Shown piece by piece: positions 51,495 through 60,720 of a DNA stretch of 64,000 nucleotides (positions are counted from its first letter, which is position 1; every line of letters starts with the position of its first letter). The notes beneath the pieces are model-generated. The model was not told the DNA's origin and did no database searches. It was given only the letters and a program-made list of their open reading frames with translations. Origin of the DNA: Thiorhodovibrio frisius (lineage in GTDB: Bacteria > Pseudomonadota > Gammaproteobacteria > Chromatiales > Chromatiaceae); NCBI RefSeq assembly GCF_033954835.1, contig NZ_CP121471.1:2784501-2848500 (forward strand), written 5' to 3'. The translations under genes were made by a program, and so were the position numbers.

Positions 51495-52937
51495 TTATGC
51501 CTCGGTTCCGCCAACAGTCAGGCTGTCGATCTTGAGTGTGGGTTGACCAACGCCGACAGGTAAGCTCTGCCCGTCCTTGCCGCAGGTGCCAATGCCGGGG
51601 TCCAGCTCCAGGTCATGACCCACCATGCTGACGCGGGTCAGGACATCGGGACCATTGCCAATGAGGGTGGCACCTTTGACCGGACGGCCGATTTTGCCGT
51701 TTTCAATCAGATAAGCCTCGCTGGCTGAGAACACGAACTTGCCCGAGGTGATATCCACCTGCCCACCGCCAAAGTTGACCGCGTAAAGCCCGCGTTCGAC
51801 CGAAGCGATGATTTCCTCGGGGTCATGCTGACCGGGGCGCATGTAGGTGTTGGTCATGCGCGGCATCGGCAGATGGGCGTAGGACTCGCGCCGGCCGTTG
51901 CCGGTGGGATTCACTTTCATCAGGCGGGCGTTGAGTCGGTCTTGCATGTAGCCGACCAAAATGCCGTCTTCGATCAGCGTGGTGCATTGGGTCGGCTCGC
52001 CTTCGTCGTCGATATTGAGCGAACCACGTCGCCCATCCAGGGTGCCGTCATCCACTACGGTCACGCCTTTGGCAGCCACCTGCTCGCCCAGGCGACCGGA
52101 GAAGGCCGAGGTGCCCTTGCGATTGAAGTCCCCTTCCAGCCCATGGCCGACGGCCTCGTGCAGCAGCACGCCCGGCCAGCCGTTGCCAAGCACCACCGGC
52201 ATACTGCCAGCCGGTGCCTCAACCGCATCGAGCTTGAGCAATGCCTGGCGAACGGCCTCGTGCGCGAAGCTCAGCGCGCGGTCCTCTTCGAGCAGATAGC
52301 CGAGGTCGCGCCGCGCACCACCGCCCATGGAGCCCTGTTCGCGCCGCCCTGCTTGCTCGACGATGACGTTGACGTTCAACCGCATCAGCGGGCGCACATC
52401 AGCGCTCATCAGGCCATCGTCGCGCACCACTAAAATGGTGTCCTGCACCGCAACCAGGCTGACGATCACCTCCTTGACGCGCGGATCGCAGCGACGCGCC
52501 TCGGCATCCACACGCTTGAGGAGGTCGACCTTGTCGCCATCGGGCAGACTGTCGATGGGGTCGATAGGTTGGTAGCGTCGCGCCACGGCGGCACCGGGTG
52601 AGATGCTGACCTGCCCTTCGGCATTCGCACGCGCGATGGCACGGGCGGCATCCGCTGCCTGGGCCAGGGCGGGAAATTCGAGCTCATCGGAGTAGGCAAA
52701 GCCGGTTTTCTCGCCGCTGATGGCACGCAGGCCGGCGCCGCGTTCGATATTGAAATGGCCATCTTTGATGATGCCATCCTCCAGCGTCCAGGACTGAAGG
52801 CGGCTGCTTTGAAAGTAGATATCGGCGGCATCCACCCGCGGGCTGCGCAGGGCGCCGATCAGTCGGTCAAGGTCGCCATCAGCCAGGCCAACCGGGGCCA
52901 GAATGCGATCACGGGCGAGAGTCAAAGTGTCATTCAT
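51495..52937 (-). CDS. tldD: Metalloprotease TldD
   Basis: 480 residues, essentially the family length (~481). The zinc site is in [13 protein letters not shown] (HExxxH) near residue 262, with the later Cys of [10 protein letters not shown] as in the family. The TldD/PmbA pair forms a chamber that cleaves unstructured peptides. Other typical stretches: [29 protein letters not shown] and [24 protein letters not shown]. Upstream on the same strand is the nitrilase gene, 318 bases away across a palindromic repeat, so tldD-pmbA may have their own promoter in that gap. Confidence 0.95.
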   Translation of the reverse strand: MNDTLTLARDRILAPVGLADGDLDRLIGALRSPRVDAADIYFQSSRLQSWTLEDGIIKDGHFNIERGAGLRAISGEKTGFAYSDELEFPALAQAADAARAIARANAEGQVSISPGAAVARRYQPIDPIDSLPDGDKVDLLKRVDAEARRCDPRVKEVIVSLVAVQDTILVVRDDGLMSADVRPLMRLNVNVIVEQAGRREQGSMGGGARRDLGYLLEEDRALSFAHEAVRQALLKLDAVEAPAGSMPVVLGNGWPGVLLHEAVGHGLEGDFNRKGTSAFSGRLGEQVAAKGVTVVDDGTLDGRRGSLNIDDEGEPTQCTTLIEDGILVGYMQDRLNARLMKVNPTGNGRRESYAHLPMPRMTNTYMRPGQHDPEEIIASVERGLYAVNFGGGQVDITSGKFVFSASEAYLIENGKIGRPVKGATLIGNGPDVLTRVSMVGHDLELDPGIGTCGKDGQSLPVGVGQPTLKIDSLTVGGTEA

Positions 52938-53098
52938 TCGTACAATGAGAGCCTACAAACTGTGCTAAAAAAGGGCGCAAACAGAAGCGCGAAAACGCAC
53001 ATTCTACGCTAACACCTTGGGTGATTTGCGCGAAATCCCATGCCAAGGCGTCAATCCCGCCTCGGCAAATCCATGCGCCGCTACCAGCGACCGCCGAG

Positions 53099-53229
53099 AT
53101 ATACCAATCGCAAACTGGTTGTCGGTTTTGGGCCGGGTGACGGCCACGGGGGTCTCGGCGGCAGGACGCCGCCGGGAAGCCTACAGGGAGGTATTCACGG
53201 CATCCCCCGTGGCTGTCACCCGGACCAAA
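53099..53229. repeat. Dispersed palindromic repeat, copy B
   Basis: The second copy of the element at 44079, about 90 percent alike by eye: the same AATCGCAAACTGG flank, arms GGCCGGGTGACGGCCACGGG (from 53131) and the matching complement ending about 53226, with a few compensating or single changes. It occupies most of the 318-base gap between nit and tldD. The rest of that gap (52938-53098) shows nothing recognisable. Confidence 0.87.
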
Positions 53230-53255
53230 ATCGTTCTAATTGACCGTCAGAAAGC

Positions 53256-54098
53256 CTAGGTGTCGACGCTGAGCGAACATTTCAAACGCCGATGATCCAG
53301 CACGGGGAAACTGCGCCGGACTGACTGCTGAAAACCGGCATCGAGCGGACAGCAGATGGCGCCGGCACCACGCGGCACTTGGGCCAGAATCGCGCCCCAG
53401 GGATCGACGATCATGCTGTGTCCGTGGGTCTCGCGACCGTTTAAGTGGTAGCCACCCTGAGCTGCGGCAATCACATAGGCGAGATTCTCAATCGCGCGGG
53501 CGCGCACCAGCACCTCCCAGTGCGCCTTGCCGGTCAGCGCCGTAAAGGAGGACGGAATGGCCAGAAGCTGGACGCCATGATCCTGCATCTGCCGAAACAG
53601 CTCAGGAAAGCGCAGATCGTAGCAGACGGCCACACCCATGCGCCCAAGCGGCGTCTCCACCACCGCTAGAGCATCGCCCGGCTCCAGAGTGGCCGACTCG
53701 TGATAACGTTCCTCCGAGCCCGGCAGGCTGACATCGAACAAATGCATTTTGTCATAACGCGCCACCTGCTGGCCCGAGGCATCGAACACTAGCGAAGCCG
53801 ATCGCACCCGATCAGGCACGGATGCCTGCAGCGGGATAGTGCCGCCGACCAGCCAGATGCCCAGGCGATCCGCCGTGGACGACAAAAACGTCTGCAAGCG
53901 GCCATTGCCAGGCGACTCCGCGATGCTGAGCTGATCCTGATCCTTCTTCCCCATAAAGGCAAAGTTCTCGGGCAGCACCACCAGGTTGGCGCCCATCTCG
54001 GCCGCCTCCTTGATCAGGCGCTCGACTTCAATCAGGTTGGAATCCACACTCGGACCCGCAGCCATCTGGATGGCCGCAGCACGCATTGGTTTGCTCAT
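53256..54098 (-). CDS. Carbon-nitrogen hydrolase (nitrilase superfamily, Nit type)
   Basis: 280 residues from ATG 54098, four bases after CAAGG; the longer frame would run into the intron. The catalytic triad of nitrilase-fold amidases is complete: Glu in LVVLPENFAF, Lys in ARYDKMHLFD, and Cys in GVAVCYDLRFPELFR. NRETHGHSMIVDPWG is typical of the Nit1/deaminated-glutathione amidase branch, which repairs dGSH made by transaminases. In many gammaproteobacteria this gene sits between yhdP and tldD, as here. The group II intron lies 64 bases upstream of its start and may separate it from the yhdP transcript. Confidence 0.92.
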   Translation of the reverse strand: MSKPMRAAAIQMAAGPSVDSNLIEVERLIKEAAEMGANLVVLPENFAFMGKKDQDQLSIAESPGNGRLQTFLSSTADRLGIWLVGGTIPLQASVPDRVRSASLVFDASGQQVARYDKMHLFDVSLPGSEERYHESATLEPGDALAVVETPLGRMGVAVCYDLRFPELFRQMQDHGVQLLAIPSSFTALTGKAHWEVLVRARAIENLAYVIAAAQGGYHLNGRETHGHSMIVDPWGAILAQVPRGAGAICCPLDAGFQQSVRRSFPVLDHRRLKCSLSVDT

Positions 54099-54863
54099 AG
54101 CCTTGGGCTCGCTATCGGGAAGTTTTGTCGAAATGGCCGCATGCGCCAAGCTTCGTCGATTAGTGCGCCAAGCGAAGCTTGGCGCTTCTTGCCGGGTGAA
54201 AGTCCCGGTCGGGTAAGGGCTAGCCACCCACCCGTATCGCGTGTTGCGCCTCTGGCGGATAGCGACGCACTGGTCAGGAGACTGGTGCTATCGTGAACAA
54301 AAGAGGTGAAGCGTACATAGAGAAACTTGTAGGCCAGAGGGGTGTACGCACCACCCTGAAGCGATTTCAGCCTCGTTAAAAGCATTAAAGCAGACGGCGA
54401 CAGGGTTAACGACCTGGAAGCCAACACAGAGGACTCAATAGAACGACGATGGGCAAGATATTGTGGCACTGCCGGGAAACCAGGCAGCAAACAGAGAAAA
54501 CAAACGTTGCCCTAAGGTCGTTCACGGCGAGAGTCCCGAGGGTCTGTCGGGGTCCGAGCGCCTGGCATGCAAGCACAGAAGCGTCGAGAACTTGGGAGAC
54601 CCCATCAGCTCCCGGCGGGAGAGGTAAGGCATGCGGTTATTGAGACACACAGGGGGAAACCCCGAAACGGAATTAGACCGAAGCCTAGAGCCGACCGACC
54701 GGGGAAGCGCAACTGACCGAGAAGGAAGGTTCGCCGGAAGCGGATGGGGAGTCAGACCGACTCATAGTACTCCGAGCGCGGGAGAGCCGCGTACATGGGA
54801 AAGGGGTCGGCGAAGTGATGCAGCCAACAAAGGACACTTCACCCAGACACGACGGGCTGGACC

Positions 54864-56138
54864 ATGAAGCAAACCTCCCTGTTGGGAATAGCGAAAAAGG
54901 CGGCATCGGACAAGGCCCATCGATTCCGCAACCTCTTTGGCCTGCTCAACGTCAGCTATCTTCTGGCCTGTTGGCGGCTGATTAACAAAGGTGCGGCCAG
55001 CGGTGTCGACCGACTGGATGCCCGCGCCTATGAAGCCAACCTTCAGGACAATGTAGAAGCACTGGCGGCGGCGGTCAAAGGGGGATGGTATCGGGCCAAG
55101 CTGGTACTGAGAAGATACATCCCCAAGCTCAACGGAAAGTTGAGGCCATTGGGGATTCCGGCCATCGCGGACAAAGTGCTCCAGATGGGGGTTACCAAGA
55201 TACTGGAAGAGATTTATGAGCAGGACTTTCTGGACTGTAGCTATGGTTACCGACCTCGGGTTGGTGCCCTGGATGCAGTGCGAGACCTGAGCGCCGAGCT
55301 GCGAAGCGGGCGTTATCACTTCCTGGTCGAGGCGGATATTCGCGCATTCTTTGATCGAATCGATCACGATACACTGATCGAACTGTTGCAGCGACGGATA
55401 GACGATGAACCCTTTTTGCGGCTGATTCGCAAGTGGTTAAAGGCCGGCGTTTTGGAGCCAGATGGCGCGGTTCAGCATCCCAAGACAGGCTCGCCCCAGG
55501 GCGGGATCATCTCCCCGATGCTTGCGAATATCTATCTCCACTACGCGCTAGATGAGTGGTTTGAGAACACGGTCAAGACACATTGCAAAGGGAAAGCGTA
55601 CCTCTGTCGGTATGCCGACGATTTTGTGTGCGCGTTTGAATGTGAGTTCGACGCCCAGCGCTTTTATCGGGTGCTTGGGTTGCGGATGGAGCGGTTCGGG
55701 CTGGAAGTCGCGCAAGAGAAAACGCAGTTGCTGCGGTTCTCGCGTCAGGACTGGACGCGTAACGGCACCTTTGAGTTTCTCGGATTCGAGTTTCGCTGGG
55801 GACGAGGGCGTTGGGGAAAACCCGCGCTCAAACGGCGCACGGCACGGAAGAAATACCGCGCCTCCCTGGCCAGTTTTCGAGACTGGTGTCGGGCACACTG
55901 CCGGATGCACAAGGACAAGTTCTTCGCGGCTCTCAATGCGAAGCTGCGCGGGTACTACAATTACTACGGTATCCGAGGCAACTCCGACAGCCTGGGTGAC
56001 TTTTTCTACCATGTCACACGCATGCTCTACCGGGAGCTGAATCGCCGCAGTCAGCGGCGCAGTTACAACTGGAAGGGCTTTGCCGAACTGATCAAGGTGT
56101 TCAAGCTTGAGCGACCACGAATCTGCCACAGCTTCTGA
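54864..56138 (+). CDS. ltrA: Group II intron reverse transcriptase/maturase
   Basis: 424 residues. RT blocks in order: INKGAASGVDRLDARAYE, RRYIPKLNGKLRPLGIPAIADKVLQMG, YGYRPRVGALDAV, VEADIRAFFDRIDHD, GSPQGGIISPMLANIYLHYALD, catalytic YADD in CRYADDFVCAF, and FEFLGFEF. The maturase (X) region with KLRGYYNYYGIRGN follows. No HNH endonuclease domain is seen at the C-terminus, so insertion would rely on reverse splicing at nicked or single-stranded sites. The protein binds its intron RNA to aid splicing and copies it into DNA. It is not the parent of the RT fragments at 26-31 kb, whose tail sequence differs. Confidence 0.94.
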   Translation: MKQTSLLGIAKKAASDKAHRFRNLFGLLNVSYLLACWRLINKGAASGVDRLDARAYEANLQDNVEALAAAVKGGWYRAKLVLRRYIPKLNGKLRPLGIPAIADKVLQMGVTKILEEIYEQDFLDCSYGYRPRVGALDAVRDLSAELRSGRYHFLVEADIRAFFDRIDHDTLIELLQRRIDDEPFLRLIRKWLKAGVLEPDGAVQHPKTGSPQGGIISPMLANIYLHYALDEWFENTVKTHCKGKAYLCRYADDFVCAFECEFDAQRFYRVLGLRMERFGLEVAQEKTQLLRFSRQDWTRNGTFEFLGFEFRWGRGRWGKPALKRRTARKKYRASLASFRDWCRAHCRMHKDKFFAALNAKLRGYYNYYGIRGNSDSLGDFFYHVTRMLYRELNRRSQRRSYNWKGFAELIKVFKLERPRICHSF

Positions 56139-56180
56139 GTATTCTGCAATGTTGCCGCGTGCGAAGCGAATCATTTCGAG

Positions 56181-56214
56181 GAGCCCGGTGCGGTAGTTCC
56201 GCACGCCGGGATCT
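56181..56214 (+). ncRNA. Group II intron domain V
   Basis: A 34-base hairpin GAGCCCGGTGCGG-loop-CCGCACGCCGGGATCT, with the AGC catalytic triad near the 5' strand and a two-base bulge in the 3' strand, as in group II ribozymes. It lies 42 bases after the RT stop, the expected spacing, and is followed by a domain VI-like stem. Confidence 0.8.
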
Positions 56215-56334
56215 GTACGGGGGCGGCCGGGTAACTGGCCGTCCTACCGTGATGTCTTGGAATGGTCAAGCCATTGTCACACTGATTGCACCCCGCAAGA
56301 AGATGGCCAGCAGCGCGCGACCAACAGAGCGCAG

Positions 56335-59300
56335 TCAGAAATTCTCAAGAAACAGGTTCTCCGGCTGGCGACGGGCTGGTTGCTCCGATCTGCTTGATCG
56401 CGGAGTGGGCGACGTGCCAGTTGGTGCATCTCTAGTTGGGACATCTCTAGTTGGGACATCTCTAGTTGGGACATCTCTGGTTGGGACATCTCTGGTTAGG
56501 GCATCTCTGCTTGCCGCATTTCCGGTTCGCGCATTTCCGGGTGGCACATCTCCAGTTGGCGCAGACCTGACCCCCGTCGCAGAACTGGTGGCCGAACCTG
56601 CCTGCTCGATTCTGTCATTGACCGTCAACCCAAGCTTTTCGACCTTTGGCTCGCGCCAGGGGCCGGTGATTCGGTACTGGTACTGCGTCAACCGATTGAC
56701 CGCCCCGCCCGTGACCTTATCGGCCAGCAGCACGGCAGCACCCACCAGCGGCCCGCCAGCAAGGGCGCTGGCCAGGGCCAGGCCCGAGCCGATCTTGGGC
56801 GTGACCGTAACGGTTTGCTCAAGCGTCTCCTTGACCAGATTGGTGGTGCCGGAAATTCCGATATCCGCAGTCGACGACAGCAGTGTAAAACGCTCAATGC
56901 GTGCCAGGCCATCAGCCACCACAAAGCGCCCCTTGGCCTGGTCAAAACTGAAGCCTTCATCCACCACATCACGAAAATCCAGACTCAGACGCCGTTGAAT
57001 CGCGGCGACGTTTAGAAAGCCGAGCATGCGCCCCACGCCTGGCTCCACTTCCAGCAGACGACCAGCTTTGAAATCGACCTCCACCGCACCGCGTGCGCGC
57101 GCCAGCCCGAAGGCCGCCGGGTCACCGGGCCACTCGAGATCGGCGCTGATCTGCGCTTTGCTGCCATCAAGCCCCTGATACAACCCGAGCCTGCGCAGTA
57201 ATTCCCCGGCATTGGGGCTGTTCATTTGCACACTGGCCGCAGTGCGAAACCCACCGGCCAGATCGCTCTGCCAGCTTCCTTGCCCCTGGGCATTGATCAA
57301 GGCACCGGTCAGTTGCAGCTCCTGAAAGTCCACTCCCGCACCATTGGGCCGCAGGCGAACCCGAAACCGGCCGAGTGGAGTTTGATTCCACGCGAGCCGC
57401 TCCACGCGGATGTCAATCGGCCCGAGCCGACGCGGATCGATACCCGCACCTGCCGGTCTGGCTTGTGCGACAGGTGCATCGGCCAGCCCCACAGAATCCG
57501 GACTCTCAAGCCGCCAGTGCTCCAGTTCGACCCGCAGCGGCGCAGCGGAGCCAACCGGCGGCAGACCAATGACACCGGTGTTGTCGCGTGCGTTGAAGCG
57601 CACCTCAGTGCCGCCGTCGGCGCGCGGCGCGAGTTTGGCGGTCAGATCGCGAAACTCAAGCACGCCCAGATTCAAGCGTCCAATCTCGATGCCGCTGGAG
57701 CGCACTGGCAGCGCCTCTCGGCCCTGCCCGAATTGGGTGCGATGCGCTTTCCACCAGTCGATCCAGGGCCCTAATTTCAACGAAGCCAAACGCCCGCTAA
57801 GGCTGATCTCGCGCGACTGCGGTGGCGCCGGTGGCTCGGCATTCAAGGCGACGGCCACCGCGCGCAACCGTGGCGGCTGCCCCTGCGCCTGGCGAAGTGC
57901 CAGCCGCGCCTTGAGCGGCCCCAGTTGCAGTGCGGGGCGCTGCAAGCCTTGTCCGACGAGTTGGGCGCTCAGACGCAATGGCATCTCTGCCTGGGCGCCC
58001 TTGCCAAGGGGGGCTGGCAGTTTCAGACTCACACCCTTGAGGTTGGAGCTGAGTTGCAGATTAATCGGCGCACTGGTGCTGGAAAAATCCTGATTCGACA
58101 GACTGACCGCGAGCTGCCAGTCTGGATCGCCCGCCACCAGATCCCAGATCGGGCTGGGGAAGCTCTCCACCAGGCTTTGCAAGGGTGCCTGCCCGCGCGC
58201 CTCAACCCGAGTGAGCGCCGCCCCCTGCCCAGCATCGGGCTGCTGCGTTTTTACATCCACCGAGATGGTCTGTTCGCCCAGCCGTGCCTGTATGTTTTGC
58301 GCTTCGACACCGCGATTGGAAAAGCCAAGCTGCCCCTGGATGTCGCGCAAGGCAATCGGCTCGCGCCCCTCGCCTAAGTCGAGGCGCGCGCTGGCCTCTG
58401 ATCGCCACTCGAGCTCGCCCTGGTAGTCAACCTCGGCGCCGCGCCGAAAAGGCACCCCGAGTTCGAGCGCGATGCCGAGCTTGCCGTCCACCTCGAAGGC
58501 GCGCGCCAGACGCCCGAGCTGAGCCTCAAGTGGGGTCTCAAGCAGCACCCGACGACCATCGGCGAAGGGCCCCTGCCCGCGCGCTTTGATGAAAATTCGC
58601 TCCGGTTTCCAGAGGTTGGGAATATTGGCTGAGCCGCCAAGCAAGGCGCTGTCGAGGAAACGACCGCCATCGACGCTGATGTCCAGGCGCCGGTTGACAA
58701 TGCGCACCTCGGCATTCAGACCCTCCAGCGCCGGCCAGCGCGGGCGTGGCTTGACACCCGGGCGCGGCGCGGAATAATCCAGAGTGCCGTCGCTGATCTG
58801 CAAGTCCATCACAAAGCGTCCCTGATGCTCGTCGAAGGGAAAATCCGCCAGTCGCCCGCGCAGCAGAAAATCGCCCTCGGTCACACGCCCACCGCGCACG
58901 GCGCGATTGAGCCAGGCCACCAGCGGCGGGTCCAGCACCCGCACTGGCAGATAACGGCCGACAGCGCTGGCATCCGCATCGCGCAACTGTAGATGCAGAT
59001 CGACATCGGGACTCGCCGAGCTGTGCAGGCGCACCTCGGCGGCAAGCTCGGCACCCAGGTCTGACGTGCGCAAGCGCGCATCCGGCACCCGCAGGCGCAG
59101 CTCACCGGATGGCTCAATGCGCCAGCCAAGCTGTGCGTCCAGGCGATCAACCGCGAGAGGTTCCGCCAGTCGCGGACGCAGGTCTAAAGTCCCCTCACGC
59201 ATGCCGATGCGGGCGAAACCACGCTCAGGCTCGGCATCAACTTCAAGCTGCAGGCCGCGCCCTCCGGGCCAGCCCTGGACTTGTTCCACCCCAAGTCCAT

Positions 59301-60657
59301 CGAGTTCGGCTTTAATGCGCCAATCGGTCGGGGTGAATTCCTCCGCAGGCAGATCCAGCGCGAAGACTAGGCGCTCAAGGCGCCCGGCGAGCGGCTGTTG
59401 CACCAGATTGGGCGGGAGTTTGGCCATCAGCTCAGGCATCGTCAGGCGCGCGAGCTGTTGCAGAACGGAGAGCTCAGCTTCACCAAGCCCACCCGACAAC
59501 CGCCTGGAGCCTCGCGCGCCGCTGGCTTGTTCATCCGCTGCGGGCACTTTCCCTGCACTGGTGGCTTGCGTGGTATCGGTGGCAGGCACCGATGTCGCCG
59601 CAACGGGCGACAACGACAGACCGATGGAAAGCGGATGCGTTCCCAGCCCATGCGCGCGCAGATCAGCCACTCGCAGATGGGTTGTCGCCCCCTCGCGCGA
59701 CCACTGGACCAGAGCGCTCAGCCCGTCCAGCGTCAAGGCCGGAGCCGGTGCCGCTGCCGGTGCCGGCGTGGCGCGAGATGCCTGATCAGCAGTCGCCACC
59801 CGGTTGGCACTCAGGGCATCCGCACGCAATTTTGCCAGCACGGCCACTAGGCGCCCGGCATCGATCCGCGACCAGATTTCCAGCCGCAGACCTGACAGAC
59901 TGAGCGCGACACCACCCGAGAGTTGCTGTTGCAGTTGCGACAACAGATCCTGCTGGCTGTCGAGCCGGGTGTAGAGCTCACCGGCCCAGCCGCTGAGGTC
60001 CTGGGCCGCGCCGCGCAGATGTCCGCGCGCACTGAGACGGGTACGGGGATCGGCGGCCAGCCAGGCATCGAGCCGCAACAGGTGCTGCTCATCGCGATTG
60101 ACTACCAAGAACTTGGCGATATCAACGGCGATGGTCGGCGATCCAGAAAAGGTGTCCGTCCAGTACAGCCGGCTATCGGTCAGGGCGAAATGCCCTTCGC
60201 GCAGGAAAAACGTCAGCCCCCCCGGATCATCGCCGCCCCCAAGCGCTTGCAGGCCGCTGATTGAAAAGCCACCTTCGATGTCGCGGCGCAACTCGAGTTC
60301 AGCGCCAACCAGCGTCAGCCCCTCGATACGCAATTTTCGCGCACCCCAGGTCGCGAACAGATTCAGATCGAGCACCAGTTCGCGCGCGCTGAATTCGGCC
60401 TGGTCGCTCAGGCGGCCTCGCAGCGTCACATCGGTGAGCGTCAGATGCGGCGACCAGCCCTCAAAGCGCACTGTGAGCGCTCCAACCTCGACCCGCATGC
60501 CCAGCAGCTCGTCCAGATGGGTGGCCAGCTCACCACGCAGACCCTCGGCGAAAGGCACCAGGGCACGGGCGAGAAGCAGCACCACGGCGAGCCCGAGCAC
60601 GGCCAGGATGACGAGCCGCCGCGTATGCCAGAAAGCCGCGAGTGCTACGCGCTTCAT
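56335..60657 (-). CDS. yhdP: YhdP family envelope protein (AsmA-like)
   Basis: 1440 residues, longer than the ~1270 usual for YhdP. A single N-terminal transmembrane helix (about 12-33, LVILAVLGLAVVLLLARALVPF) anchors a long periplasmic beta-rich bridge. YhdP, with TamB and YdbH, carries phospholipids to the outer membrane. Recognisable C-terminal AsmA-like region: VDFKAGRLLEVEPGVGRMLGFLNVAAIQRRLSLDFRDV and IGISGTTNLVKETLEQTVTVTPKIGSG. After the normal end (about residue 1350) comes a ~75-residue tail with RDVPT pentapeptide repeats (see repeat entry). An Ala-rich insert occurs near 290-310 and a Thr/Ala/Ser-rich one near 360-390. In this genome the following nit gene is separated from it by the intron. 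Confidence 0.92.
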   Translation of the reverse strand: MKRVALAAFWHTRRLVILAVLGLAVVLLLARALVPFAEGLRGELATHLDELLGMRVEVGALTVRFEGWSPHLTLTDVTLRGRLSDQAEFSARELVLDLNLFATWGARKLRIEGLTLVGAELELRRDIEGGFSISGLQALGGGDDPGGLTFFLREGHFALTDSRLYWTDTFSGSPTIAVDIAKFLVVNRDEQHLLRLDAWLAADPRTRLSARGHLRGAAQDLSGWAGELYTRLDSQQDLLSQLQQQLSGGVALSLSGLRLEIWSRIDAGRLVAVLAKLRADALSANRVATADQASRATPAPAAAPAPALTLDGLSALVQWSREGATTHLRVADLRAHGLGTHPLSIGLSLSPVAATSVPATDTTQATSAGKVPAADEQASGARGSRRLSGGLGEAELSVLQQLARLTMPELMAKLPPNLVQQPLAGRLERLVFALDLPAEEFTPTDWRIKAELDGLGVEQVQGWPGGRGLQLEVDAEPERGFARIGMREGTLDLRPRLAEPLAVDRLDAQLGWRIEPSGELRLRVPDARLRTSDLGAELAAEVRLHSSASPDVDLHLQLRDADASAVGRYLPVRVLDPPLVAWLNRAVRGGRVTEGDFLLRGRLADFPFDEHQGRFVMDLQISDGTLDYSAPRPGVKPRPRWPALEGLNAEVRIVNRRLDISVDGGRFLDSALLGGSANIPNLWKPERIFIKARGQGPFADGRRVLLETPLEAQLGRLARAFEVDGKLGIALELGVPFRRGAEVDYQGELEWRSEASARLDLGEGREPIALRDIQGQLGFSNRGVEAQNIQARLGEQTISVDVKTQQPDAGQGAALTRVEARGQAPLQSLVESFPSPIWDLVAGDPDWQLAVSLSNQDFSSTSAPINLQLSSNLKGVSLKLPAPLGKGAQAEMPLRLSAQLVGQGLQRPALQLGPLKARLALRQAQGQPPRLRAVAVALNAEPPAPPQSREISLSGRLASLKLGPWIDWWKAHRTQFGQGREALPVRSSGIEIGRLNLGVLEFRDLTAKLAPRADGGTEVRFNARDNTGVIGLPPVGSAAPLRVELEHWRLESPDSVGLADAPVAQARPAGAGIDPRRLGPIDIRVERLAWNQTPLGRFRVRLRPNGAGVDFQELQLTGALINAQGQGSWQSDLAGGFRTAASVQMNSPNAGELLRRLGLYQGLDGSKAQISADLEWPGDPAAFGLARARGAVEVDFKAGRLLEVEPGVGRMLGFLNVAAIQRRLSLDFRDVVDEGFSFDQAKGRFVVADGLARIERFTLLSSTADIGISGTTNLVKETLEQTVTVTPKIGSGLALASALAGGPLVGAAVLLADKVTGGAVNRLTQYQYRITGPWREPKVEKLGLTVNDRIEQAGSATSSATGVRSAPTGDVPPGNARTGNAASRDALTRDVPTRDVPTRDVPTRDVPTRDAPTGTSPTPRSSRSEQPARRQPENLFLENF
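56427..56516. repeat. 15-bp minisatellite in the end of yhdP
   Basis: Units CATCTCTAGTTGGGA at 56427, 56442 and 56457, then CATCTCTGGTTGGGA at 56472, a variant at 56487 and a degenerate sixth at 56502. In the gene (minus strand) they encode repeated VPTRD. Period divisible by three, so unit number can vary without frame loss. Confidence 0.93.
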
Positions 60658-60720
60658 TGATCGGGCTCAGACCTCCGGCAGCGAGATAAAAAACCGACGA
60701 ACAGGCCTAACCCAGCGCGG

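Larger units (their letters stand above)
54163..56253 (+). mobile_element. Group II intron with internal reverse transcriptase
   Basis: The 5' end is taken at GTGCGCC (54163), the usual group II start, directly followed by a hairpin GCGCCAAGC-GAA-GCTTGGCGC. The RNA part of domains I-IV covers 54163-54863, the RT gene 54864-56138 lies in domain IV, domain V is at 56181-56214, and a domain VI-like hairpin ends near 56253 at CCTACCGTGAT. The total is about 2.09 kb. It is oriented opposite to the flanking nit and yhdP genes, so their transcript would carry its antisense. Ends are assigned by consensus and are good to a few bases only. Confidence 0.82.

Noticed and set aside
50093-51514. TTG start at 51514 for pmbA
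   Set aside because: It would overlap tldD by 20 bases; ATG 51481 directly after the tldD stop is more natural.
56427-56516. 15-bp repeats as a CRISPR array
   Set aside because: Units are directly adjacent without spacers and in frame within yhdP.
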